Below, piece after piece: positions 9,210 through 16,786 of a DNA stretch of 64,000 nt. This DNA comes from Methylomicrobium lacus_A. Lineage in GTDB: Bacteria > Pseudomonadota > Gammaproteobacteria > Methylococcales > Methylomonadaceae. Positions within the stretch are counted from its first letter, which is position 1, and every line of letters starts with the position of its first letter. The DNA lies in NCBI RefSeq assembly GCF_041897535.1, contig NZ_CP169217.1:1798001-1862000 (forward strand). Reading direction: 5' to 3'. A program made the translations under genes and the position numbers. The notes below the pieces were generated by a model that saw only the letters and a program-made list of their open reading frames with translations, had not been told where the DNA came from and did not search any database.

Positions 9210-10682
9210 ATGCAGGAATTATTTATCGGAGGACAGAACGGCGTCAAGGTCTTATTGAATGCCGCGACGGCCAACCGGCACGGCATGATTTCCGGCGCGA
9301 CCGGTACCGGCAAGACCGTGACCCTGCAAGTCCTGGCCGAAGGTTTCTCGAAGATCGGCGTACCGGTGTTTCTGGCCGACATCAAGGGCGATTTGTCTGG
9401 CATCGCACAGCCCGGCCAAATCAACGACAAAATCAGCGAACGCATACAACAGACGGGCCTGAACGGCTTCCAGCCGCACGGCAACCCGGCCGTATTTTGG
9501 GACGTGTTCGGCAAAAGCGGCCACCCGGTGCGCGCCACGATCGCCGATATGGGACCATTGTTGCTGAGTAATTTGCTGGAACTGAACGACACCCAAAGCG
9601 GAGTGCTCTACAGTGGCTTTAAAATCGCCGACGATAACGGCATGCTGCTGCTCGATCTGAAAGACCTGCGCGCGCTGTTGACCTGGATGGGCGAGCATGC
9701 GAAAGAACTCCAGGCCGAATACGGCACGATCGCCTCCGCCAGCCTCGGCGCGATACAGCGGCAACTGCTGGTGCTCGAACAGCAGGGCGCCGAAAGCTTC
9801 TTCGGCGAACCGGCGCTGAGTCTTGAGGATATCTGCAAGACCGACTTCTCCGGCAACGGCGTGATCAGCATCCTGGACGCGACCGAGTTGACGACGAAGT
9901 CGCCGCGCCTGTATGCGACCTTCTTGCTCTGGCTGCTCGCCGAGCTGTACGAAAACCTGCCCGAGGCCGGCGACGCCGACCGGCCGAAGCTGGTGCTATT
10001 TTTCGACGAGGCGCATCTGATGTTCGAGCAGGCGCCGAAAGCCTTGACCGACAAGATCGAGCAGATCGTCCGGCTGATCCGCTCGAAAGGCGTCGGCGTG
10101 TATTTCATCAGCCAGAGCCCGCTCGACGTGCCGGAAGACATTCTCGGCCAGCTCGGCCTCAAGATCCAGCATGCGCTGAGGGCATTCACGCCGAAGGACC
10201 AGGCGGTCGTCAAGAGCGTCGCCGGCACTTTCCGCGCCAACCCGGCCATCGATACCGAGGCCGTGATCCTGGAGCTGAAGAAAGGCGAGGCGCTGGTTTC
10301 GGTGCTCGATCATGACGGCAGCCCGACGCCGGTCGAACGCATCCTGATTCGTCCGCCCGAATCGCAAATCGGGCCGTTGACAGACGCACAGCGCCAGGAC
10401 TTGCTGGCCCGCTCGCCGTTCAAAGGCCGCTACGACCAGGCGGTCGACCGCGAATCGGCCTATGAATTGCTCAAGCAAAAAGCGCAGCTGGCCAGCGCGG
10501 CGGACCTCGAAGACATTCAGTCCAAGGTTACCCGGAAAGAGGCAAGCTCTCCACGGCAGCCGCGAAACCGCGAAACCGCGACCGAAGCGCTGCTCAAAAG
10601 CGCCGCGCGCAGCATCGGCAGTCAGGTCGGGAGACAGATCATCCGCGGGGTGTTGGGTTCATTGCTAGGCGGAAAACGTTGA
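9210..10682 (+). CDS. HerA-like ATPase, DUF853/YjgR family
   Basis: A 490-residue P-loop ATPase. The Walker A motif is GATGTGKTVTLQ (residues ~29-40), Walker B is LVLFFDEAHLMFE (~268-280), and sensor-type sequences YFISQSPLDVPEDILGQLG follow. This matches the HerA/FtsK-superfamily YjgR-type proteins (DUF853), whose physiological role is unclear. The C-terminus has a basic linker and a Gly-rich helical end (IGSQVGRQIIRGVLGSLLGGKR) typical of the family. It is divergent from the acidic-protein gene; the 251 nt between them should carry both promoters. No strong ribosome-binding site is visible. Confidence 0.88.
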   Translation: MQELFIGGQNGVKVLLNAATANRHGMISGATGTGKTVTLQVLAEGFSKIGVPVFLADIKGDLSGIAQPGQINDKISERIQQTGLNGFQPHGNPAVFWDVFGKSGHPVRATIADMGPLLLSNLLELNDTQSGVLYSGFKIADDNGMLLLDLKDLRALLTWMGEHAKELQAEYGTIASASLGAIQRQLLVLEQQGAESFFGEPALSLEDICKTDFSGNGVISILDATELTTKSPRLYATFLLWLLAELYENLPEAGDADRPKLVLFFDEAHLMFEQAPKALTDKIEQIVRLIRSKGVGVYFISQSPLDVPEDILGQLGLKIQHALRAFTPKDQAVVKSVAGTFRANPAIDTEAVILELKKGEALVSVLDHDGSPTPVERILIRPPESQIGPLTDAQRQDLLARSPFKGRYDQAVDRESAYELLKQKAQLASAADLEDIQSKVTRKEASSPRQPRNRETATEALLKSAARSIGSQVGRQIIRGVLGSLLGGKR

Positions 10683-10756
10683 CCCGGACACGTCTAATTA
10701 ACCCATCCACACACCGGATTCATATTCCGGAAAAAACCCGCTATGGTTATCAAATC

Positions 10757-10773
10757 GGTACGCGCAGCGTACC
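10757..10773. repeat. GGTACGC-GCA-GCGTACC palindrome, copy 1
   Basis: A 17-bp perfect inverted repeat with 7-bp arms and a 3-nt centre, in the gap between the HerA-like gene and pip. The same arms recur twice downstream of ubiX. Confidence 0.7.
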
Positions 10774-10804
10774 TTACGCAAAGGGAATTTAACCCACTTA
10801 CCGC

Positions 10805-11770
10805 ATGAAAACGTTATACCCAGAGATCGACCCCAACCATATTTTTTATCTTGAGACCGGCAGCCAGCATTCGGTTTATGTCGAGGAAAGCGGCAATCCC
10901 GAAGGCATTCCGGTCATTTTCCTGCATGGCGGCCCGTGCTCGGGCACCAAACCCGATCATCGGCGTTTTTTCGATCCGGAAAGCTACCGCATCATTCTGT
11001 TCGACCAACGCGGCTGCGGCCAGTCGAAGCCGTTCGGCGAGACCACGAACAACACGACGCAGGATCTGATCGACGACATGGAGCGCATCCGCAGCCATCT
11101 GGACATCAAGCAATGGCTGTTGTTCGGCGGCTCCTGGGGCGCCGCGCTGGCGCTGTTATATGCCCAGCAGCATCCGGGCCGGGTGCTCGGCATGATCCTG
11201 CGCGGCGTATTCCTGGCGCGGCAGATGGATATGGACTGGTTTCTGAAAAACGGCGCGGCGCGCATCTATCCCGAACAATGGCAACGCCTCTACGAGAGCA
11301 TTCCCTCGCGCGACCGGGTCAATCTGCTGCAAGGGCTTTGCAAAGCGATTGCCGGCGACGACGAGATCGCCCAGCGCCGGGTCGCCCGCGCATGGTCGGC
11401 CTGGGGCGGGCAAGTCGCGCTCGGCAACGCTTTTGAGGCCGACGAAAACAGCCATGTAACCGAACAAATGGTCCAGCAGGCCGCGATGGAACTGCATTAT
11501 GCCGAACATAGCTATTTCATCGAGGAAAACCAGATCCTGGACAACTGCAACAAACTGCACGGTATTCCGACCGCGATCATCCACGGCCGCAGCGACCTGG
11601 TCTGCCCGATCGAAGCCGCGTTCAGCCTGCAACATGCGCTGCCCGAGGCTGACATGATCGTGCTGCCGAATGCCGCCCACATCGCCCAGAGCGACGATAT
11701 GATCGACGCCCTGGTGAGCGCGGCCGACCGGTTTGCCCGGCAATTGGCGCCCCATAATGCCGGTGCGTGA
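10805..11770 (+). CDS. pip: Proline iminopeptidase
   Basis: A 321-residue alpha/beta-hydrolase peptidase that removes N-terminal proline from peptides in the cytosol (family S33). Visible features are the oxyanion-hole HGGPCSGT (residues ~40-47), DQRGCGQSKP, the nucleophile elbow GGSWGAALAL (Ser ~110), and the late Asp and His (IIHGRSDLVCP; LPNAAHIAQSDDM). Length is normal. It is followed by ubiX after 13 nt. Confidence 0.93.
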   Translation: MKTLYPEIDPNHIFYLETGSQHSVYVEESGNPEGIPVIFLHGGPCSGTKPDHRRFFDPESYRIILFDQRGCGQSKPFGETTNNTTQDLIDDMERIRSHLDIKQWLLFGGSWGAALALLYAQQHPGRVLGMILRGVFLARQMDMDWFLKNGAARIYPEQWQRLYESIPSRDRVNLLQGLCKAIAGDDEIAQRRVARAWSAWGGQVALGNAFEADENSHVTEQMVQQAAMELHYAEHSYFIEENQILDNCNKLHGIPTAIIHGRSDLVCPIEAAFSLQHALPEADMIVLPNAAHIAQSDDMIDALVSAADRFARQLAPHNAGA

Positions 11771-11783
11771 GGAAGGCATCCCC

Positions 11784-12356
11784 ATGCAGAAAAAACGTTT
11801 GATCATTGCAATGACCGGCGCGACCGGCGCGGTCTATGGCGTCAGGATGCTGCAGCACTTGCAGCCGCAGCCGGAATGGGAAACCCATCTGGTCATCTCG
11901 GATGCCGGCATCGTCAATCTGAAGCACGAGTTGGACATGAAGCGCGCCGATCTGTATCGCCTGGCCGACGTGACCCACGGCATCGGCGATATCGCCGCCA
12001 GCATCGCGAGCGGCGGCTTTAAGACCGAAGGCATGATCATCGCGCCCTGCTCGATGAAGACGCTCGCGGCGGTCGCGCACGGCTTCGGCGACAACCTGAT
12101 CTCGCGTTCTGCCGACGTGGTGTTGAAAGAACGGCGCCGCCTGGTGATCATGCCGCGCGAAACGCCGCTGAACCTGATGCATATCCGGAATATGGCGACC
12201 GTCACCGAAATGGGCGGCATCATGTTTCCGCCGATGCCGGCTTTTTACAGCAAGTCGGACTCTTTGTCCGCGATGGTCGATGAAACGGTCGGGCGGGTGC
12301 TCGACCTATTCGGCGCGAATGTCGAAGGACTCTACACGCCCTGGGAAGGATTGTAG
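11784..12356 (+). CDS. ubiX: Flavin prenyltransferase UbiX
   Basis: A 190-residue enzyme that makes prenylated FMN, the cofactor used by UbiD in ubiquinone synthesis. It has the MTGATGAVYG flavin-binding start, the SGGFKTEGMIIAPCSMKTLAAVAHG segment and the PRETPLNLMHIRNM motif typical of UbiX/Pad1. The ATG at 11784, preceded by GAGGAAGG, is preferred over the longer open frame. It overlaps nothing and follows pip closely. The stop codon itself lies in a GGTACGC palindrome. Confidence 0.95.
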   Translation: MQKKRLIIAMTGATGAVYGVRMLQHLQPQPEWETHLVISDAGIVNLKHELDMKRADLYRLADVTHGIGDIAASIASGGFKTEGMIIAPCSMKTLAAVAHGFGDNLISRSADVVLKERRRLVIMPRETPLNLMHIRNMATVTEMGGIMFPPMPAFYSKSDSLSAMVDETVGRVLDLFGANVEGLYTPWEGL

Positions 12357-12426
12357 GTACGCATCGCGTACCATTTTCAGGGCTCCTCGACTGATTGAAG
12401 CTTTGTCAAGGTACGCGCAGCGTACC
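12356..12426. repeat. Two GGTACGC palindromes flanking the ubiX / TPR-oxygenase junction
   Basis: GGTACGC-ATC-GCGTACC at 12356-12372 and GGTACGC-GCA-GCGTACC at 12410-12426. Both have perfect 7-bp arms and 3-nt centres and sit in the 70-nt space between two convergent genes, so they may end transcription from both sides or be copies of a small dispersed repeat. Confidence 0.7.
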
Positions 12427-14031
12427 CTACATCGCAGCGGGCTTCACGTCGAACGCCACGCAGACCCGCTCCTGGTCCGAATGGAACGGAATCGTGCGGT
12501 GAAACAACGAGGAAGGAAACAGCACCAGATCGCCGACCTGTTGATCGACGATTCGGCTCGGGAAATCCTCATGCCGCCGTGGATAATCGTCGCCGTCGGT
12601 GCTGTAGGCAAAACTGCCTTCGTGCCCGTTGCTCTTTTCGGGCAGCTTCAGATAGACGCAGCCGCTGATCCAGCCTTCCTCGTGGATATGCGAGGTCAGA
12701 TAGCCGCCCTGCTTCATCCTTAAATACCAGGAACTGGTAAACTCGATCTTGCGCGGGAAGGCCTTGATGATTTCCTCGCGGCTGCCGGCAAAATGTTGCC
12801 GGTATTCCTCAACCTTTTGGCGAATCAGCGCCGCCAGCTTCTGGAAAGACGGTTCCGATCTCAGCAATAAATTGCCGGCGGACTGCATGCCGTAATACAG
12901 CCTTCCCTGCTTTCTTTCGGCGATCGCAAGATGCTGAATGTCCTGCAAGAGTTCATGCAACAGCGGACTATCGGGTGCGGCCAGTTCATCGATGCGCGTA
13001 TGCAGTACATAGTCCATCGGTTCTTTGCAGAATTGATAGGCATTTTGCTGGCCGAAGTTGGTCGCATAGTGGGCCGCCAACGCGCCGAGCAGCACCGAAT
13101 GATGCTTGGACTGGGCCGTGAGTTGATCGAAACGCTGTTTGAACGGCTCGAATTGCCCGGTTTTGTACAGACATTGCAGTGCCCGCTCCTTGCTGTCGGC
13201 AAAGTCGGAGGCTTCGAAATAGGGAATCGCGTCATGTAGACGGCCGGCGAGGCAGAGCGTCTCGCCGAGGTTGTATTGCGCGCGGCCATGCTGAGGCTCT
13301 GCCGCCAGCGCCCGTTCATAGCAGCGCACCGCCTCTTCCATCTCGCCGCGGTCGCGCAAGGTTTCGCCGAGCGAGTTCCAGGCGTCGGCAAAATCGGGAT
13401 CGAGCTTGACCGCTTCCCGAAACTCCAGGACCGCATCCTGATGCCGCCCTAGCCCGTACAAGACGGTCCCGAGATTGAAGTGGCCGCGCGCATCGGCATG
13501 GATCGCCAGCGCCTTGCGGTAGCATTGCACGGCTTCTTCGAGCCGCCCTTGCAATTGCAGCACCGCGCCGAGATTGCCGAGCGCCTCGAAAAAACGCGGC
13601 TCCAGATCGACCGCCTTCTGGTAGTGCTGCGCCGCCTCCTTCAAAAATCCCTGTCCCTGCAACAGCGCGCCCAGATTGAAATGCGCGGAGGGCAACGACG
13701 GCTTCAGTTGCAAGGCCTTCCGGTAACAGGCGACCGCCGCCTTCTGATCGTTCAGCTGCGTCTGCAGCACGCCGAGGTTGAAATGAATCTCGGCGATGTT
13801 CGGATCGATCGCCAGGAGCTTCCGGAAACTGGCCGCCGCTTCGCGCAGCCTCCCCTGCCCTTGCTGGCAAAGTCCGATGATGTTGTAGAGCACCGGCGCT
13901 TTCGGATAAGAGCCGAGCAACAACTGCGCCTGGGCTTCGGCCTGCTGCAAACGGCCGCTCTGATAAAGCTGATGCAGCGCCTGTAATTCGGAAGGTTGCG
14001 GCTGTTTCGGAGTTTTCAGTTGGGGTTTCAC
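12427..14031 (-). CDS. TPR protein with C-terminal 2OG-Fe(II) oxygenase-like domain
   Basis: A 534-residue protein. Residues ~10-280 are about seven tetratricopeptide repeats (NLGVLQTQLNDQKAAVACYRKALQL is cut here as an example: LNDQKAAVACYRKALQL). Residues ~330-530 resemble the putative 2OG-Fe(II) oxygenase domain family: SSWYLRMKQGGYLTSHIHEEG with an HxH metal-type motif near 445, GCVYLKLP, then VGDLVLFPSSLFHRT with a distal His near 507 and an Arg about 10 residues later. Such fusions may hydroxylate a protein bound by the repeats; the substrate is unknown. It lies 28 nt after pqqE on the same strand, suggesting co-transcription. No signal peptide. Confidence 0.75.
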   Translation of the reverse strand: MKPQLKTPKQPQPSELQALHQLYQSGRLQQAEAQAQLLLGSYPKAPVLYNIIGLCQQGQGRLREAAASFRKLLAIDPNIAEIHFNLGVLQTQLNDQKAAVACYRKALQLKPSLPSAHFNLGALLQGQGFLKEAAQHYQKAVDLEPRFFEALGNLGAVLQLQGRLEEAVQCYRKALAIHADARGHFNLGTVLYGLGRHQDAVLEFREAVKLDPDFADAWNSLGETLRDRGEMEEAVRCYERALAAEPQHGRAQYNLGETLCLAGRLHDAIPYFEASDFADSKERALQCLYKTGQFEPFKQRFDQLTAQSKHHSVLLGALAAHYATNFGQQNAYQFCKEPMDYVLHTRIDELAAPDSPLLHELLQDIQHLAIAERKQGRLYYGMQSAGNLLLRSEPSFQKLAALIRQKVEEYRQHFAGSREEIIKAFPRKIEFTSSWYLRMKQGGYLTSHIHEEGWISGCVYLKLPEKSNGHEGSFAYSTDGDDYPRRHEDFPSRIVDQQVGDLVLFPSSLFHRTIPFHSDQERVCVAFDVKPAAM

Positions 14032-14059
14032 AATGTTCCGCTCTAAGTGGAGCCGACAG

Positions 14060-15187
14060 TCAGGACAGCTGCCGCGAGTTTTTGCTGTTGCGGAAGATCA
14101 GCGGTTTTTCATTGACCGCTAAAGCGCTGTCTCTCGCCGAAGCGATCGCCTCCTCGATCAAATGATGCTCCGGCGACTTGCTGCACACAGGGTCCGCCGC
14201 GTACATGTCGCCGGCCAAGAGATAGGCCTGGCAGCGGCAGCCGCCGTGATCCTTTTCCTTTTCGTCGCAGCTGCGACAGGGCTCCTTCATCCAGCTATCT
14301 CCGCGGAAGAAATTGAACGCTTTCGACTCGTTCCAGATTTGCTCGATGCTGTAGTCCTTCACGTTCGGACAGTCGAGGCCCGGCAGCACGCGTGCCTCGT
14401 GACAAGGCAAGGCCATGCCGTCCGGCGCGATCGTCAGGAAGGTCGTGCCCCAGCCGTTCATGCAGGCTTTCGGGCGGTCTTCGTAATAATCGGGCACCAC
14501 GTAATAGATTTTCATCCTGCCCGCGACCTTTTCCTTGAACGCCTGCGCGATCGCCTCGGCCTGTTCGAACTGTTCCTTCGTCGGCATCAGCAAATCGCGG
14601 TTCACATGCGCCCAGCCGTAATACTGCGTGTTCGCGAGTTCCAGGTAGTCCGCGCCGAGTTCCTCGGCCATCGCCAGGATTTCCGGCATCTGGTGAATGT
14701 TCTCGCGGTGGATCACCACGCAGAGCACCATCGGATAGCCGTGTTTCTTGACCAGATGCGCGACTTCCTTCTTATGCTCGAACGATGCGGTGCCGGAGAT
14801 ATGATCGTTCAACTCCTGCGTGCTGGCCTGGATGCTGACCTGGATATGGTCGAGGCCGGCTTCCTTCAGCTGCACGATCTTTTCCTCGGTCATGCCGTAG
14901 CCGGAGGTTATCAGGTTCGAATAATAACCCAGCTCCCGCGCATGTTTGACCAGCTCGACCAGATCCTTACGGGTCAACGGCTCGCCGCCGGAAAAGCCGA
15001 GCTGCACCGCGCCCATCTTGCGCGCCTCGGAGAGCACGCGCTTCCAGTCCTCGGTCGTCAATTCGGACGGGTATTGGCTGTAATCGATGGGATTCGAGCA
15101 ATACGGGCATTGCAGCGGGCAGGCGTAGGTCAGTTCGGCCAGCAGCCAGCGCGGCGGGGTAATCTTAATGTTGTTGAATCCAGCCAT
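14060..15187 (-). CDS. pqqE: PqqA peptide cyclase PqqE (radical SAM)
   Basis: A 375-residue radical SAM enzyme that forms the Glu-Tyr carbon-carbon link in the PqqA peptide, the first step to PQQ. The start PPRWLLAELTYACPLQCPYCSNP carries the CxxxCxxC cluster motif (residues ~23-30), followed by LGFSGGEPL. The C-terminal SPASM region keeps its cysteines (CMNGWG, CHEARVLPGLDC, CRSCDEKEKDHGGCRC, DPVC). It overlaps pqqD by 23 nt. pqqA, pqqB and pqqC are not in the window. PQQ would serve methanol or other quinoprotein dehydrogenases. Confidence 0.97.
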   Translation of the reverse strand: MAGFNNIKITPPRWLLAELTYACPLQCPYCSNPIDYSQYPSELTTEDWKRVLSEARKMGAVQLGFSGGEPLTRKDLVELVKHARELGYYSNLITSGYGMTEEKIVQLKEAGLDHIQVSIQASTQELNDHISGTASFEHKKEVAHLVKKHGYPMVLCVVIHRENIHQMPEILAMAEELGADYLELANTQYYGWAHVNRDLLMPTKEQFEQAEAIAQAFKEKVAGRMKIYYVVPDYYEDRPKACMNGWGTTFLTIAPDGMALPCHEARVLPGLDCPNVKDYSIEQIWNESKAFNFFRGDSWMKEPCRSCDEKEKDHGGCRCQAYLLAGDMYAADPVCSKSPEHHLIEEAIASARDSALAVNEKPLIFRNSKNSRQLS

Positions 15188-15437
15188 TTTTTAAAGCGAT
15201 TTCGAGAAAAGCGGTGATGTCGTGGGTCAGACCCGAGGCCTCGAACTTCTGTTCCAGTTCGCTGACGATCTGAGGGAGGTTATGCGCGCCGTCGCACAGC
15301 CGCAGAATCTCGGCCGAACTTTGATTCAGTTCGACCATGCCTTCGGGATACAGGATCACGAATTTTTGCTGGGCTTCTTCCCATTGCAGGCGGTGCATCG
15401 GGGAAAATTTGATCGGTTGTTCGGGGTTGATACTCAT
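15165..15437 (-). CDS. pqqD: PqqA-binding protein PqqD
   Basis: A 90-residue peptide chaperone that holds PqqA and presents it to PqqE. It contains the typical LQWEEAQQKFVILYPEGMVELNQSSAEILRLCDG core and the helical C-terminal half ending NGWIQQH. The open frame starts two codons earlier (15443). It overlaps the start of pqqE, so translation is coupled. A 30-nt gap separates it from the DUF2442 gene upstream. Confidence 0.94.
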   Translation of the reverse strand: MSINPEQPIKFSPMHRLQWEEAQQKFVILYPEGMVELNQSSAEILRLCDGAHNLPQIVSELEQKFEASGLTHDITAFLEIALKNGWIQQH

Positions 15438-15467
15438 TGGCAATGTGTGCGCCTGTCAATGTGGAAA

Positions 15468-15713
15468 TTAGGCGGCGGTCTTTTTTTGATCCGCCGCCAG
15501 CATGCTTTCGATACTGAGATGGTAATCCAGTTCGGGCCATTCGATGCCGCTGGCCTGGCAAATGAACTGATAATTGGATAGCTGGTTCAACGTGGCTTGC
15601 TGCAACTCCTTGTACCATGACATCGGCGTAAAAATGATGCGGCCATCCTCAAGCTCAACCTGCAAATAGCGGTCGTCAAAATGAACGGATTTACCTTTGG
15701 CTAAAATAGTCAT
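15468..15713 (-). CDS. DUF2442 protein
   Basis: An 81-residue protein with the DUF2442 pattern: VHFDDRYLQVELEDGRIIFTPMSWY followed by a helical tail. It partners the DUF4160 gene immediately upstream (23-nt overlap); such pairs are common in bacteria and behave like accessory, possibly toxin-antitoxin-like modules, but that role is not shown. The ATG at 15713 is preferred to the longer open frame at 15734. Confidence 0.75.
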   Translation of the reverse strand: MTILAKGKSVHFDDRYLQVELEDGRIIFTPMSWYKELQQATLNQLSNYQFICQASGIEWPELDYHLSIESMLAADQKKTAA

Positions 15714-15924
15714 CCCATTTCCTCTCGAATTCATCTTTATGCTCTGTCACGATCGCCAATGCTTGCTTTAATTCTTTAGGTTTCATCTCACATTGCGTAA
15801 CCCGCAACGAGGCCAGCTCGATTTTAGCAAAATCACCGCCTTTCATGACATGAATATGCTTCGGTTCATGCTCGTTCGCATAAAAGAAAAATTTGAATCC
15901 GTTGAGAGTTAACAGCGTCGGCAT
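15691..15924 (-). CDS. DUF4160 protein
   Basis: A 77-residue protein with the DUF4160 signature: FKFFFYANEHEPKHIHV followed by a Gly-Asp turn and the C-terminal helix KELKQALAIVTEHKDEF. The EHEPKHIHV part is the conserved core. It overlaps the downstream DUF2442 gene by 23 nt. The reading can begin with TTG at 15927 or ATG at 15924; I chose ATG. Upstream (15925-16105) no further gene is seen. Confidence 0.75.
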   Translation of the reverse strand: MPTLLTLNGFKFFFYANEHEPKHIHVMKGGDFAKIELASLRVTQCEMKPKELKQALAIVTEHKDEFERKWDDYFSQR

Positions 15925-16105
15925 CAATGTCAGTTCAGGGCGGCACTTCTATTATGATCAAATTCCCGTCCAAATATTGTCCAAAATTTAAGGCACCGTA
16001 TTCATCAGAGCTCTCCCGCAAGAAATGGAAGCATACTGACCGGGCCAAAAATGTCAACTCATTCAATGGACGATTCTTCAAAGCCGGCCATCCGGTCCGC
16101 CGAAT

Positions 16106-16786
16106 TCAAAGCGCCCTGATCAGAATCCGATCGATCGGCCCATCGACCGCAACCGCTCCGCAAATGTCGTCGCTCACAGCAAATTCTGAAAGGGACCAGT
16201 TTCCGGCATGGCCGCAGGAAGTGGGTACGTCGAGCATCCTTTCGGGGTTGCCAGGGTCTACCACGCAATGCTGCAATCCCAGACTGAGGCCTTGACCGAC
16301 CGCCTTCACGAAGGCTTCCTTGCGCGTCCAGAAGCGGTAAAACGAGTGCAAGCGCTCCGCTTCGGGCAAAGCCAGCCAATACGCCTTTTCCTCAGCACCA
16401 AAGCATTTGTCGGCCAGTGCGGCCAGATTGGCTCTCGGTTTGCAGGATTCGATATCGATGCCGACCCGGCAGCCGCGGCTCATGACGACCGCCATCCGGT
16501 CGGCCGTATGCGAGAGGTTGAAAGCGAAATCCGGAAAATCGGGCAGATAAGGTTTGCCGTGGGCATGGCGAGCAAACCGCAAGCGTTCCGGCGGGGTATC
16601 GATCGCTTTGCCCAGCATGATTCGGAGGCGTCCCTGTGCCTCGACCTGACGCGCTTGCCTTTGCGGATTTTTGATGCCGTGCGCGCGGCTGCGTTCGTCG
16701 TTATCGAGCAGGCTCCAGTAATACGGCAATTCGGACGAAAGCGCTGCGAGGCTGCCGAGCCTAATATCCAGCGTGTGCGCGATCAT
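16106..16786 (-). CDS. Sfp-type 4'-phosphopantetheinyl transferase
   Basis: A 226-residue enzyme that moves phosphopantetheine from CoA to a Ser of carrier proteins. It shows the Sfp-type motifs: NLSHTADRMAVV, GIDIESCKP (Mg-binding Asp), and FYRFWTRKEAFVKAVGQGL (Glu and Lys of the second motif). It overlaps the ggt stop by 4 nt (ATGA). A second PPTase of a different type lies inside the PKS/NRPS cluster at 39536-40204, so this one may serve fatty acid ACP or other carriers. Confidence 0.92.
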   Translation of the reverse strand: MIAHTLDIRLGSLAALSSELPYYWSLLDNDERSRAHGIKNPQRQARQVEAQGRLRIMLGKAIDTPPERLRFARHAHGKPYLPDFPDFAFNLSHTADRMAVVMSRGCRVGIDIESCKPRANLAALADKCFGAEEKAYWLALPEAERLHSFYRFWTRKEAFVKAVGQGLSLGLQHCVVDPGNPERMLDVPTSCGHAGNWSLSEFAVSDDICGAVAVDGPIDRILIRAL

